A DNA stretch of 64,000 nucleotides from contig NC_134573.1 in assembly GCF_050947875.1 (NCBI RefSeq), forward strand, positions 65,727,315-65,791,314, in the 5' to 3' direction. This DNA comes from Dermacentor variabilis (lineage: Eukaryota > Arthropoda > Arachnida > Ixodida > Ixodidae). The translations under genes were made by a program, and so were the position numbers. The notes below the pieces were generated by a model. It ran no database searches. It had not been told where the DNA came from and saw nothing but the letters and a program-made list of their open reading frames with translations. Position 1 is the stretch's first letter, and each line of letters starts with the position of its first letter. This document shows positions 32,756 through 45,400 of this stretch, piece after piece.

Positions 32756-32857
32756 TTTTGCTGCAAAGGGTTGTCGTTTGCTACTGCTCCCGCGTGTACT
32801 GTTGGAAGCGTCCGCTAGGTGGCTTTCAGTGGCGCCTCTATAGGCGGTGCACGAAGC

Positions 32858-33025
32858 GTATAGACTGCGAATACACAAAAAGAAATAGAAACTTCATCGA
32901 CTTTTGTCTATAGGCAGTTTATAGACTTTGTATCAACAAAAGTCCAAATCTATAGAAAGGCAAGGTCGTCTATAAGAAGTCTATAGACTTTCTATAGACT
33001 TTCTAAAGTCATTTTTGTAAGGGTA
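32858..33025. repeat. Right remainder of the TATAG array
   Basis: Continues the unit interrupted at 30921 (TATAGACTGCGAATACAC), then degenerates to closely spaced TCTATAGACTTTCTATAGAC. It ends with AAAGTCATTTTTGTAAGGG. The reverse complement of that end, CCCTTACAAAAATGACTTT, matches the left end of the 38455 array (CCCTTACAAAATGTCTTAAA), suggesting a common element terminus. Confidence 0.75.
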
Positions 33026-36000
33026 GTGTGTAAATGTCTAAAGCTCCACGGTACGCGTTGGGTAAATTGTGGGATGCTTGATCAGGCTTGGTCGCCTCAG
33101 TGCCAGGGGCCTGGCAGGTTAGCTTTCGGGCAGCCACATGAGCGCGGTCATTGCTCGACAGTGAGGCATGACCAGGTGTCCAAATCAGCCTGATGCGTGT
33201 TATTGAGGGATCGGAGTTGCGGAGAGCTTGTGTGTGCAGGTGAGAGCGCGATCTGCTTGCTAGGGTATATGACCCCTGAAGTAGGCTTGACATGCGTCTT
33301 GGGAACCTGTAATGATGTGATCGTGTTTTCGTGATCTCTTCCTGTGAGTGATGATGTAGTTGATTCCAGTATTGTGGCCAACGTCTCCACCGTGAACGTA
33401 GCCTCTGTTTGGATGCTACACGAGGAGAAGATATCACCTATACAATCCAGCACCCCGACACTTGCATTTCTTTGTGCCCGATCTGAAGAGCGTAGCCGGC
33501 AGCGTCTGTGTAATAGACGGTGCCCTTCGGCTGGGCTTTGAGGAGTTTCCGAAGGTATCTAACAGGTGCATCCCGGCGACCATTATAATGGTCTGGATGC
33601 ATATGGCGCTGCATTGGTGCTATAGTGAGCAAGGTTTGGATATTTGAGGGGACGGGTGCTTGCTCTTGCGTAAAGGGTGAAGGCTGTCGGTGGCACAGCC
33701 GTGAGAGTAAATGCCTGCTAGTGGGGCTCAATCCTAATCGCTCGAGTTGTGCCATTCTGTGTGCTTCGATGAGCAAGTAGTCGTCCACTGGAAACATGCA
33801 GAGGAATTCCGAGCGCTTGTTTAACGGCTCTCCTAATGATAGTGTTTATTGTAGTTGGGCTGGGTGAGGGTCAGGTTGTGTTATGGGAGGTGATAGGCCA
33901 GACGGTTGATAGTGCATGCCTTGACCAACCGCATCGTATCGGCTTCCTTGATTCCATAGCGGCGGTTACTGACACTCCTGATCAACCCATGATTTGCTCG
34001 CACGGTCGTCTAAGGAGATCTACCGTGAGGTGAGCTTTGGCATTTGACTGGAGGTGATAACCAAGGATTCGGACCCTTTGTGCAGTGGGAATTGGTATGC
34101 CTTTGATTTTCACTTCGATCACTTGACTCGGCGTTCGTAGTTGTAATAAGATTAGTAATAGTTCTGACTTATGTAGTGCACATTCCATGTTCCAGTCACG
34201 AGGAACGCCTCCACTGTATCCACCGCCCTTTCTAGGTGGTCCTGCATCTCTCCGTCCGAGCAGGTGCTCATACAGAGAGTCAATTTTGTCCGTATATAGC
34301 GCGTATCATAGCCCCCCCTACTTCCTCCAGGAATGGTGGTAGTGTCACGATAGCTATGCTGAATAGCGTCGGCGAGAGCACCGACCCCTGAGCTGAGCCC
34401 GCTCCGGTAATTTTATTGTCTGATAGCCCATATGTGCACATTTACACTGTGGCTACACGGACCTTGAGCAAGGATCCTACGTAGCTCTACATACGAGAGC
34501 CATAGTGGGAAACCAAAGGGAAACGTTATGGAAAGCTCCTTTGACATCAAATGCCAATAGAGCTTTCGTTTGCGCCCGGATGGGGGTCAACAAGATGTTT
34601 TTTTGATCTGAGGAACATCGTGAGTGAAGAAATGGGGGTGAAATCCGAAATGTATGTGGGAGAAGAAACTTTTCATCTCCGGGAAAGGTTGGAGCCGCTT
34701 TAGGATTGCATGCTCAAGCCGCCTTTGAGCGCAAAACTGGAGGAAAATTGGCCGTAAAGTTAGGATTGACGGTGGTTTTCTGGGCTTCAGCATGAAAGTG
34801 ATTCCGGCACGTAGGCATCCCAGAGGAAGAGTGCATGCATGCCGGTGCTGATTATACATAGCGCAGGAGGCTTCCAGCTCCCGATCCAGGAGATTTCGCA
34901 GTAGAGTGTATTGTATCCCGTCCTCACCGTGTGCCCTGTTCCTGCGAATGTCTGCGAGTGCGGCTTCGATTTCGTGAACAGTTATGTCAGGGCCCAGTGG
35001 GCCACATTCTTCTTTATATGGAGAGCCCGGAGAGCTTGGCTTAGAGCCACTGGAAAGATAGCTTTCTTCAAGGTTGTCTCCGTCTCATCTGTAGTGATGA
35101 AGGAAGATTTGAATCTGCTGATTATTATGGGATTTCGTGTTTCTCCGATATATTATTGACGGAAGGATGGCGCAGATTCTCGCGGTGCCCAGCGTGCCAC
35201 TTAGCTTACCGCAAAAGTTATGTCAGTTAGTACTTCGCAGTTGGTCCGCGCATTTCTAGGCTGCCCTAGTTATTTCATATATTTTGATGCGCAATTTTTG
35301 ATTGAGTTTTGCAGCCGCTTCTACTGTTTCATCAGACCTCGGCGCGCGTCCCTGAGGTGTAGGAGGTGCGGGTCAACCTCGGGGGTCTCTGTCTTGGTAG
35401 TTATGCGGCTAGTCGTCTTATTTAGATCATTGCGTAAATAACTGAGCCAACCGGCATAATTCTGGGGGTTTTCATCTCCTGTGGCTCGACCCCTGCGGAT
35501 ATCGCGAAGTTTGACCTAACTTGTAATGGAAGTTTTCTTTTCTGGACGTTCGTTACTTGTGCGAATGATGCGAATGACGAGGATGTAGCGATCGTTACCA
35601 AGTGTTTCGCCAGTGTTCACTCACTCACCGTGGACCCCTCTAGTGAAAGTGAAACCCGGTCAAGTGTCTCTCTCTACACTGCTCACCTCGCGACTAGGGT
35701 GGGTAAGATCTGTTAAGAGGGTGTCCTGGTGATTATGTGTGAGGTCCCAAAGTCGGATGCCCTTTGGTGTGCTACTTCGGTATACCCATGCCGCGTGCGC
35801 GGCATTCACGTCGCCGCACACTACTGACTGTGGGTCCATCTTGATGAGATCCGTTAGTAGGCATTGAAAATTGTCCCCCATAACACAAGGTCTGCTGTAC
35901 AAATTTAGGACATACAGGCTATTGTATCACGCGTCCGCAGGGACAATCTCGATGATTTGATGAGGGATGCTTGACGTCTATGACGTCTATGTCTATGTGT

Positions 36001-36290
36001 ATAGGTGAGTCTCCTGGACATGAGCGTGCACACGCTCACCTCGTCCAAGCCCCTTAGGGTCTCGTAGCCACTGAAAGGATCAAGTGTGCCTTCCGGCTCT
36101 TGGAGAAGTAGTATGGTGCCCGGCTGTTCTGACGTTGTGGCGACATACTGTTGCAGCGAACCCCATTTTGATCGGTACCCCCTGCAGTTCCACTGCCACA
36201 GTGTCAGTCCCGCCGTTCTATTTTGCATTCGCGTTGGAGGAGTCATCATTCTGTCGATGGGTTAAGCGAACGTATGGGTGAGCGCACTCG
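33026..36290 (-). mobile_element. Decayed I-like LINE ORF2 (EN-RT-RNase H)
   Basis: Minus-strand pieces in order: endonuclease N-terminus LTLWQWNCRGYRSKWGSLQ (35905-36249); catalytic loop VVCGDVNAAHAAW (35660-35902); RT blocks with LKPRKPPS, LRPI and LEHAILKRLQ (34587-34859); RT thumb with RVRILGYHL (33982-34188); RNase H with YYTDAAGYAL (33438-33797) and WTPGHASLSSNDRAH (33009-33437). The C-terminal zinc block is not seen, and TATAG repeat begins where it should be. All parts are frameshifted. Confidence 0.85.
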
Positions 36291-36354
36291 CTAGTCGTTA
36301 GTGATGACAGTGAACTTGGGTTTTACTCTATACGGCAACGGCATTACGATCCGG

Positions 36355-37990
36355 TGCCCTTGAGGCTTGGAGGCGGCCGTGGAACAGGCGCTCCAGGAGG
36401 CCTTGGACGTGACCGAGTCCTTCCTGGGGGGGAGGGGGGCGGGTCTCCGACTCTCCCCGGCCAAGTTAGAGTTCATGTTATACAGACCGGTAAGGGGGTT
36501 CGGGGGCTCGTGCCGCTCGAGCAGATACCCATATATGTGTACACGCGGGACGTCCAGAAGATGCCCAGTGTGAACTCGATCAGAGTTCTAGGACTGTTGC
36601 TCGATGCCAGGGGCTGTTGTGCCAAAACTATAGCGTATCTGACCTCCAAAACCGCGAATATTCTCAGATTATTCACGAGAGCCTCCAAGAAGAAGGGGGG
36701 GGGGCTAGGCGAGGACAACCTACTTAAGGCGCGTCACGTTTTTCTTATGAGCCACATCAACAGTGTACTAAGGCAGAAAGGGACAAACATGATGTGCCGA
36801 TGCGAAAGAGCATCAAAAAGGTACTGGTATTTCGGTCTCAGGGAGCACCGACAGGCTAATGGAGCTCAGCGTTTACAGCATCACCTTCGAACTAATAGAG
36901 GCGCAATGGTCGGCACAGATCACGAGGCTCTCGGAATCCAGTGCGGGTAGGCTCCTCTTCGAGGCGGCCGGCTTGCGGCCGCGATACAGTCAGTGGGAGG
37001 CGGTTCAGCTGGACGGGAACTCAAGAGGGACCTACGTCGTCGGTCCCTTCCCAGAAACATTTACCCACAGCCCAATGCGCGCAGGCGAGCAGCTCGTGTC
37101 AGGGCGAATTTAAAGAAAACAGTCGGCTGAGAAATCTTCGTGGACACAGCTCAATATGGGCCCTCCGGTAAATTCGCGGTCACGGTGGTCAGCGAGAAGG
37201 GCGAGCTCCTATCTGCGGCCTCGGTAAGCGCTGTGAGAGCCTACGCAGCAGAGCAGGGGGCGGTTGCGCTGGCTATGCAGGATTCTAACAGGCCGTATAC
37301 TACACTGACTCCCGCGCGGCCGTCAGGGCTTTCGCCTTGGGAATGGTTGCGAGACAGGCGGCGGTACTTTTGAAAAGCCAGTCCTAACCAATTCTGACGT
37401 GGTTCCCTGCTCACATGGTCGACGACGTGGTGCCGGGCCGCTTGAACACCAATGAGATTGCTCACCGCCGTGCGCGAGAACTCACGCGCCGCAACGGCGA
37501 TGGGTATTCATTGGATCCGGAGGAGATCGGTCACAGCGACCCATTATTAACGTTCCATGAGATCGTCTCCCACTATAAAGAGGAACGTAGGCGCTTCCCG
37601 CCTCCACACCCACAACTATGTAGATCTCAAGCGATCACGCTTAGGATGCTTCAGACGAGGTCATATCCCTCGCTATGTTTGCTAAGCAGGATTAACACAG
37701 AAACTGATCCACAGTGCCCGGATTAGGGGGAGGAGCTTAGCACTCTAGCTCATATGCTCTGGCTCTGTCCTGCATTACAGGATACGCCATTCACCAGTGA
37801 ACAGGACTGCGACATGCCGATTTCAACTACCGAACTCAACATTCAGTCCACGGACGTACAGAGGGCCTGTAAAAGAGCGGAGGGGCTTGGCCTCCCGAAT
37901 CCGACATGGGAGCAGCCAGCGTGGAGCCGGGCACCTCAACGGGTTTCCGCCGGCTAGTCCCTCAGGACATCAATAAAGTTCTTTGTCTGT
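36355..37990 (+). mobile_element. 5'-truncated I-like LINE, RT end to 3' terminus
   Basis: The plus strand gives: RT palm/thumb with LRLSPAKLEFMLYR and SIRVLGLLLDARG (36354-36950); a linker; an RNase H-like region with GPSGKFAVTVVSEKGELLS, then AEQGAVALA (37140-37373); a domain end with WFPAHM (37400); and a C-terminal zinc-like block ending TLAHMLWLCPALQ (37415-37790). The 3' UTR has CAATAAAG (37970) and a TCTG/TGTG tail. Frameshifts are present. Its 5' end lies 65 bp from the 5' end of the minus-strand LINE, so the two point away from each other; residues differ enough to be separate families. Confidence 0.85.
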
Positions 37991-38454
37991 CTGTGTGTGT
38001 CTACTAAAGCCTAAGTGTTTTCTGCCACCGGAAAGGTCATGGGTAGGCGTGCCTAATCTAGTAAAAGCAAGTAAGCAAAATTAAGCGAAAACGAAGTCAC
38101 AGACGTGCCAAACAATGACGTTTGTCTTTTGGACCTTCTCGGGACGCCCTGTAGCGCACGACGCGCGGGGTTCACCATACACGCTCGGGTTGCGGGTAAC
38201 GCCTGACACTGGGTAGTTCCCTCGCTAACAAACTGTCAGCTTGCGCAGCTTGCATCATGCCCACTTTCTAGGGAGCTTCTAAAACACAATCAGTGTTTGT
38301 TGAATTTAATATGTGGATGAAATGTAGGTCAGGATAAAGTATTATAACCAGCGTCGCTCAAAGACTGGTGTGCCTTACAGCTTGAAATCATTGGATTATC
38401 AAATGCTGGATCCATTTTTTCGATGTCCGTTGCAACAATGCAGTCTCAGTAACT
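37991..38454. other. Non-coding spacer
   Basis: No gene-like frame. It separates the LINE 3' tail from the foldback array. Confidence 0.4.
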
Positions 38455-39605
38455 TCCCTTACAAAATGTCTTAAAGAAAGTGTATAGACCGTCCATAGAC
38501 ATTTGTCTATGAAGTCTATAAACATTTGTTTAGACTAGTCTATAGACGGTCTATAGACTTATGGTCTTACACTATTTATAGACTAGTCTATAAAAAGTGT
38601 GGGTCTACGGCCAGTCAATTGACTTATGGCCGTACACTTTTTATAGACTAGTCTATAAAAAGTCCGGGTCTCTAGACTGTCTATAGACTTTCTATAGTAT
38701 AATGCAGACACGTTCGCACACAAATGTCTGCAGAATGTCTATAAACAAAATTGTATAGGCTTGTATAATTGTACTTTTGTAGACTGAAGTCTATAGAATA
38801 CCTATAGATAAATATCTATAGACTGTCTACGGAGAAATGTCCATAGACTCTACAGGCATTTCTTTAGACTAGTCTATAGAGAGCCTGTAGACTTATGGCC
38901 ATACACTTTTTATAGACTTCTGTATAAAATGTCTAAATCTACAGACACTCTACAGACTCTCTGTAGACTAATGAAAATTCACGTTTGTATACAAATGTCT
39001 GCAGAATGTCTACAGACAAAAGTGTATAGGGTTATGCAATTCTACTTTTGTAGACTGAAGTCCATGGAATGTCTACAGGCAAATGTCTATAGATCTTCTA
39101 AAGACATTTGTCTATATACATATATATATATAGAACTCTATATAGCAGTTCTATTTTTGCAGACTGAAATCTATAAAATGTCTATAAGCAAATATAAATA
39201 GACTATCTATATACATTCGTCTATAGACATCCCATAGACTTCAGTCTGCAAAAATAGAACTAAATAAAGTTTTACTTTTGAGGACTGACGCTAACAAAAT
39301 GTCTATAAGGAAATGTCTATTGACTATTTGTAGACATTTGTCTATAGACATTATATAGACTTCAGTCTACAAAAGTAGAACTGTATATTCCTATGCACTT
39401 TTTTCTATAGACATTCTGCAGACATTTGTCTACAAACATGAATTTTCGTTAATCTGCAGACAGTTTGTAGAGTGTCTATAGACTCACACAATTTTAGACT
39501 AGTCTGCAAAAAGTGTAAGGTAATAACTCCATAGACTGTCTGTAGACAATTCTCGCAGATCATTCTATAGCTTTAAGGCTTACACTATTTGTCGATTATT
39601 GTCAA
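38455..39605. repeat. TATAG-rich foldback array
   Basis: Dense in TCTATAGA and GTCTATAGAC. The block from AATGAAAATTCACGTTTGTA through CAAATGTCTGCAGAATGTCT to ACTTTTGTAGACTGAAGTC (about 38970-39080) recurs as its reverse complement at about 39350-39465, and as a direct copy near 38715-38795. The centre is a 110-bp near-palindrome (39147-39262) with arms AGTTCTATTTTTGCAGACTG and CAGTCTGCAAAAATAGAACT. Outer blocks with CTTACACTATTT also occur inverted at both ends. The whole could fold into one long hairpin. No coding sequence. Confidence 0.85.
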
Positions 39606-39830
39606 TACAGGGTGTCCGAGCTAACATAAATCCAGTGAAGCTGTTCAACGAACAATAAAGTAAAAACGACGATGCAGTAAGATCTAAATTTAAGACTTAT
39701 GGTGTTCAGCCGTGAGAGATCTGACCTGTAGGTCTTTTTATAATAGTATGTCTTGCACCGTGTTCTTTGTAAATCTGGTATTTTAATTGCCCAGATCGGC
39801 TAAAATAGCCGGGATCGACATCCTATAAAG
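39606..39830. mobile_element. Candidate short TIR element
   Basis: The left end TACAGGGTGTCCGAGCTAAC and right end CGGGATCGACATCCTATAAA are imperfect inverted repeats (ACAGGGTGTCCGA against ATAGGATGTCGA). About 225 bp. Boundaries are uncertain. Confidence 0.4.
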
Positions 39831-40710
39831 TAGCTATATAAACCATAAGATTTGCCAAACACGTTTCGATTATATATAAGCACTCGCTGCTGGGATTGTT
39901 AATGAGCAGTCTATTGGAAATGTCTATAAATATGTATTGCATCCAGCATGCATACGGAACATACCCAGGGAACATTTCATAGAAAATCATGCGTGCGGAT
40001 GGAAGCAGTCGAAAAATTTCAAATGCATGTAGCTGTGAATATTTATGCAAGACTGCATGAGTATTTGTGCACGAGCACATTTAAGAAATATTACAGTTGC
40101 GTGCAATGCATCCGGTTGAACGAAATCTGCTAGCAATCTGCTATCTACAAGTTAGTTTAGATTTCTGTTTACATCTGGCGGCAAAAAAACTTTAAAGCAT
40201 ATTATGTATGTTCACGTATTTCTTCTCATCTGCACTGTACTTATGTATTAATGTCGATAGCTTAATAATGCTTCTGAACCAGCTGCACTCTCATATGTTG
40301 CATAAACAGAAAAAAATGAAGCAATTCCACGAGTGTTGAATCATGCAAGCAAAAAAGAAAACAAGTGCACCGGCTTTGAATTAACTTTTTTTATTGCGCG
40401 ATGTATTTATTTTCTTAAAATGCAGGTCTTACGCAATGATCGAAAGAGACTTTTTACAGATTACAGATTGCTTCCCCTTCGCAAGTAAGGCCGCCATGCC
40501 GGACTTGACCTTCGTGTCATATGTTCCAAAGATGCTGCAACTGTGTGCTGCAAATAAGTAGATGCAACAATGTGAGGCAGAAATAACAATTGCGTATTCT
40601 TTGTATGTTCATTAAGCAGCTTCATATATTTATTCAAACCACCTAAGTCAATACTCAATGCGGTTTAAGTATGAGTAATGGCTGCTTGTGAATACAAATC
40701 AGTAGTATTG
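39831..40710. other. Non-coding; last 145 bp is the start of paralogous copy C
   Basis: No gene. The stretch from about 40565 (GATGCAACAATGTGAGG) matches the left flank of the Gypsy element at 47573-47605, and AATACAAATCAGTAGTATTG matches the flank of copy B near 52849-52872. So the LINE that follows was inserted into copy C. Confidence 0.6.
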
Positions 40711-41227
40711 GGGCGCCCGCGTCAGCAGGCGTTTGGTGTGTTGCGACACCATGTACCCGAGCACACGAGGGTTGGACCCTCCCGCGTGTAGCCGTGCGCA
40801 GCTTAGCCGTGTCCGGGGAAAGGGGGATCCTGGGGGTTGAGCCGATGCCGGGTGTTTGGACCTTTAAGGCCCCCCGGCGGAAGCAACACACCTCTTTGGC
40901 CTCTGCTTCACGTAGACGGCACCCCCGGACTGACCCACCCGGGGGAAATCGGCAGTCGCCTTTTCCTATCTTCTCCCTCTAAACGCTTTTTCTTTACCCT
41001 CTTCTTTCACACCTGTCCTGTCTTCTTGTATCTTCTGTTCACTTCAATCTTTCGTAGGTGGCAGGGGTTAACCTTGTGTGACTAACCTACCTTGGTTATG
41101 TCGTATTAGGTTATAGTTGAGGTGTACAGCGGGCGTAGGCAGGACTTGCTTGCGAGTTCCTGTCCCGTCCCCTCGTTGGGCTCCATGGTGGGCGGCTGGC
41201 ATCATGACCGAACATTAAACGCACTTT

Positions 41228-42473
41228 ATGGCTCCACCTCTCTCAGAAAATGATCGCACTCCAAAAAGAGTGCGGACCGAGGACATAACTTCCCAATGCT
41301 TCCAAAAAACAAACGAACATTTCCCCAGGTATCATGTCATACATAGTGAAGATCCAGATCAACCAGCTCGAAAAATGTCCCCATTCACAGTATCAAAATC
41401 TCTGACTCACGCCCTGGGCCTTGGCTACAAGGTGACGAAGCTAGCCAGTGGCGACCTACTTCTCCAAATCCGAGACAAAGCACAATACTCGAAACTCCCA
41501 ACCTTAGTGTCCTTTGGATACGTGCGGGTAACCGTAACTACTCACCGCTCACTAAACACAGTCAAAGGAGTAATATCTGAGCACGATTTCCTGAACCTTT
41601 CTGAAGAAGAGATGTTGGATGGTCTGAAAGACCAGAATGTCACCGAAGTCCATCGTATCAAAATCCGAAAAGACAACAAGGAAATGCCTACAAAACACAT
41701 AATTCTGACCTTTGCCTCCAGCCAACTCCCCGAATCCATAGAAGTAGGCTATCTTAGAATAACTGTAAGACCATACATTCCAAATCCGAGACGATGTTTC
41801 AAATGTCAGATTCGGCCATGGCTCTCAGAACTGTAGTGGCCACCAAACATGTGCCAAATGTTCCTCAAATGCTCACGAATCTGTGGACTGTACCGCTGCA
41901 CCACTGTGCGCGAACTGTGAAGGAGATCACCCGGCGTACTCGAGATCATGTCCGACCTGGAAGAAAGAGAAAGAAATCATAACGATGAAGACCAAGGAAA
42001 ACATAACTTATCAAGAGGCACGAAAACGACAGTGCTCAACATTTCAATTCAAAGCAAAAACAAATTTCGCCGATGTGGTGCGCAGGGGCGGCACACCACA
42101 ACAGGCTTCGGCCACCGCCCAGGCAAAGCTTGAGGCAGGGCCACTCCCGCCCCCGGCAGACGCAGCGAAGGCTGCTCTGCCACCTCTGAACAAAGGCGCG
42201 CCGGCCTCTCAGTCGGCCGCCCGCAAGGCTTCCCCCAGTCGAGAGAAGCCCACAAATCGTACACCCGCGGGTTCACCGCGGAAGTCCAGAGCCTCTAGTG
42301 AGGCAATGGACATAACACAAAACTCGCCTCTGCTGCAGCAGAAGCACAGCTCCCTGGAGCGAAAAAGAAAAGAAAGAAACCCCAGTATTGGCACCCCGAA
42401 AACCAGCATCCTAATTTTTAACTATACTCATCAAACATGGCGTTCCTTATACAGTGGAACTGCCGAGGACTAA
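41228..42473 (+). pseudogene. ORF1 of the I-like LINE, one frameshift
   Basis: The frame from ATG 41228 runs to 41836: VTKLASGDLLLQIRD, then PYIPNPRRCFKCQ, the first zinc knuckle. It then breaks; coding continues in another frame from about 41815 with VDCTAAPLCANCEGDHPAYS (a further knuckle), basic sequence and a Pro/Ala/Ser-rich tail. ORF1 proteins bind LINE RNA. ORF2 starts at 42437, overlapping its end by about 35 bp. Confidence 0.8.
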
Positions 42474-45400
42474 TAAATAACTACAGTGACATAAAAGAAC
42501 TGTTAAACACACTGTCCCCGGTGGCTTTATGCTTACAGGAGACCAACTTAGGTCCCAAACAAAAAACATTTTAAACAAGTACAATGTCTTTCGGTCTGAC
42601 CGAGAACACGCAAGTAGACTGTCTGGAGGTGTTGCCATTGTAATTAAGACTGGTGTTGCAACCCAAGAAATCAAACTTAAAACCAAATACGAAGCTGTTG
42701 CTGTCACTGTCATTCATTTTAAGACGATCACAATATGTAATATTTATCTTGAGCCACACTTAACAGTAACACTTAATGATTTAGAAACCCTTTTAGAACA
42801 GCTACCAGAGCCGTACCTGCTAGTTGGTGATTTTAACGCCCACTCCGGTTTTTGGGGAAGTGCACACACTGATGCGAGAGGCCGTATTTTAGAAGATCTT
42901 ATTTTAAGTAATAATGTTTGCCTCCTAAACGCCGGCAAAAGTACATACTGCTCTCCGAGCACGGAAAAATGAGTTCCATAGACTTGTCTTTTAGTTCACC
43001 CTCTCTTTTTAGCGATTTTAAATGGGATGTCATCGACAACCCATACGGCAGCGATCACCTGCCTGTATTAATCAGCCTAACCTCTCCACCACAAGTCATC
43101 CCAACAAAACCCCGACGGTGGAAGTTACACTTAGCCGACTGGGCACTTTTTAAAGAAAGGGCCAGCTTAGATAAAACAGTTTCAGATGATTTAAGCATAG
43201 ACGAACTGAATGAAGCTATGACCAACTCTATTTTAACCGCTGCACGCCTGGCAATTCCTCAGTCTTCAGGAGTAGTAAAAGAGAATAACAAAATTTGGTA
43301 CACACAAGAATGCCGAGACGCAAAAAGGAGACAAAACAAAGCCTGGGGAATTTTTCGTAGGTACCCAACGCAGGAAAATTTCATCAAGTTCAAAAAGTTC
43401 AGAGCAAAAGCCCGGTATATTCGCCGTAATGCAGAAAAAACTTCATGGCAAGGTTACGTGTCCTCAATAAATAGCACAATTACATCAAAACAAATGTGGG
43501 AGATGGTAAAAAAGATAAATGGCAGCTACTCCCCTTTCACGGTTCCATTTCTCTCTGACCCTGGTACACAGACAAATATAGAAGAACAGGCAGATATTCT
43601 GGGTGAATATTTTTCTGCGGTCTCCAGTTCATCTAACTATTCAGAATCATTCCTGAAATACAAAAACACAGCTGAAAGACAAAGACTGCCGACAAGTGGC
43701 GGTACAAATGAACCCTATAATAACTTACTTACAGTTCAGGAAATTAATAGAGTACTGTCCGCTGGTAAGCAAACTGCACCTGGCCCAGACGAAATACATT
43801 ATCATATGTTAGCTCATCTCTCTGAACCGGCTGTGGAAGCACTTTTAAATTTTTTTAACAAAGTTTGGGTATCGGGGAAACTTCCCGAAGCCTGGAAGAT
43901 GGCCATTATTGTTCCTTTATTAAAACCCGGAAAACCTTTCACCCTTCCTAGCAGCTATAGGCCCATAGCTCTGACTAGCTGTCTAGCAAAGTCCTTTGAA
44001 AGTCTATTGAATATCAGATTAACATTTGTGTTAGAAGACCGGGAGCTCCTGGATGTCCATCAATGCGGTTTTAAAAAGGCTTGCTCTACCACCGACCACC
44101 TTGTCCTTCTTGAAAACACTGTTCGTGAAGAATTTATACACAGGCAACACTGTCTATCTGTCTTCGTCGATTTGGGATCATTCAGGACCTGGTTTGGGAT
44201 CATTCAGGACCTGGCTGAACTGGGCATCCGCGGCAGGATGTTGAACTGCCTGAAGGACTTCTTGTCTAACCGCACATTTCATGTCCGCCTTGGCTCAACC
44301 CTTTCAAGGAATTTTATCCAGGCAAATGGAGTGCCTCAGGGATGTATTTTGAGCACAACACTCTTCATTGTAAAGATGAATTCTATCAGGAAAATAATTC
44401 CAAGATCCGTGATGTATTCTCTCTATGTAGATGATCTCCAGACAGCTTGCACATCCTCAAACATATCAACATGCGAACGACAAATACAGCTAACAATAAA
44501 CAAACTAGCAACATGGGCAGACAGAAATGGCTTCCGTTTTTCCCCACAGAAATCGGTGGCCATTCTTTTCTCACTTAGACGAGGCATACAAATAGATCCC
44601 ACCCTACACCTGAACGAAATAGATCTACCCGTAAAAAATGAACATAAATTTCTAGGTGTAACATTTGACAGGAAGCTCACCTTCCTGCCTCACATAAATG
44701 CTTTGAAAAAGAAAGCTTCTCAGTCCCTGAATATACTCAAAGTGCTATCGAGAAAACACTGGGGAGCCGATAGGACTTGTCTCTTACAAATTTACCGTTC
44801 TGTAGTACGCTCTACCCTGGATTATGGATGTATTGTGTATGGGTCAGCAAGACCATCGTACCTGAAACGGCTAGATCCAGTACATAATTTAGGTTTGCGT
44901 CTCTCCACTGGTGCATACAGGACATCACCCATAAACAGTGTCCATGTAGAAACCAATGAACCATCACTTACAGATAGAAGAGCGATGCTCACAAGCTCGT
45001 ACATTCTAAGAATCCGTTCGCTTCCCAAACACCTATGTTACCCCATAGTCACAAAATGCCCATCAAGAACACTGTTTAACAACAAATCACAAACTATTAG
45101 GCCACTCCTCCTGCGTTTCGAAGAGATGTGCCAAAACCTCGGCATGCTAGACATATTGCCAAACATTGCCCAAAGGCGAGGTCCACTGCCGCCATGGCAC
45201 AATTTTCCTGAAATCTGTGATTTCACTCTCACACACTTCCGTAAAAAAGAAATTCCGCAACAACATATAATACAAGAATTCCTCACACTTGAAGAAAAGT
45301 ACAGCAATTTTGCAGCTTTTTACACAGACGGTTCAAAAACAGATGCGTATGTAGGAAGCTCAGCTGTACAGGGCAATTGGAATAAAATAGTAAGACTTCC

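Larger units (their letters stand above)
30922..32857. mobile_element. 1.94-kb insertion with TIRs, P-like by its THAP remnant
   Basis: The satellite unit GTCTATAGACTGCGAATACAC is cut here. TATAG ends the left flank (30917-30921) and starts the right flank (32858-32862); an 8-bp duplication would match at six of eight positions. The two ends are imperfect inverted repeats over about 75 bp, sharing GTGCAC, GCGCCACTG and ACACGCGGGAG. Near the left end lies a THAP-like coding remnant. THAP at the start of a TIR element suggests a P-superfamily transposon, now lacking a recognisable transposase core. It could instead be a captured host exon. Confidence 0.6.

Noticed and set aside
30020..39605. 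Regular spaced palindromic repeats, CRISPR-like at first sight
   Set aside because: The host is clearly eukaryotic, repeats vary, there are no unique spacers of constant length and no cas genes.
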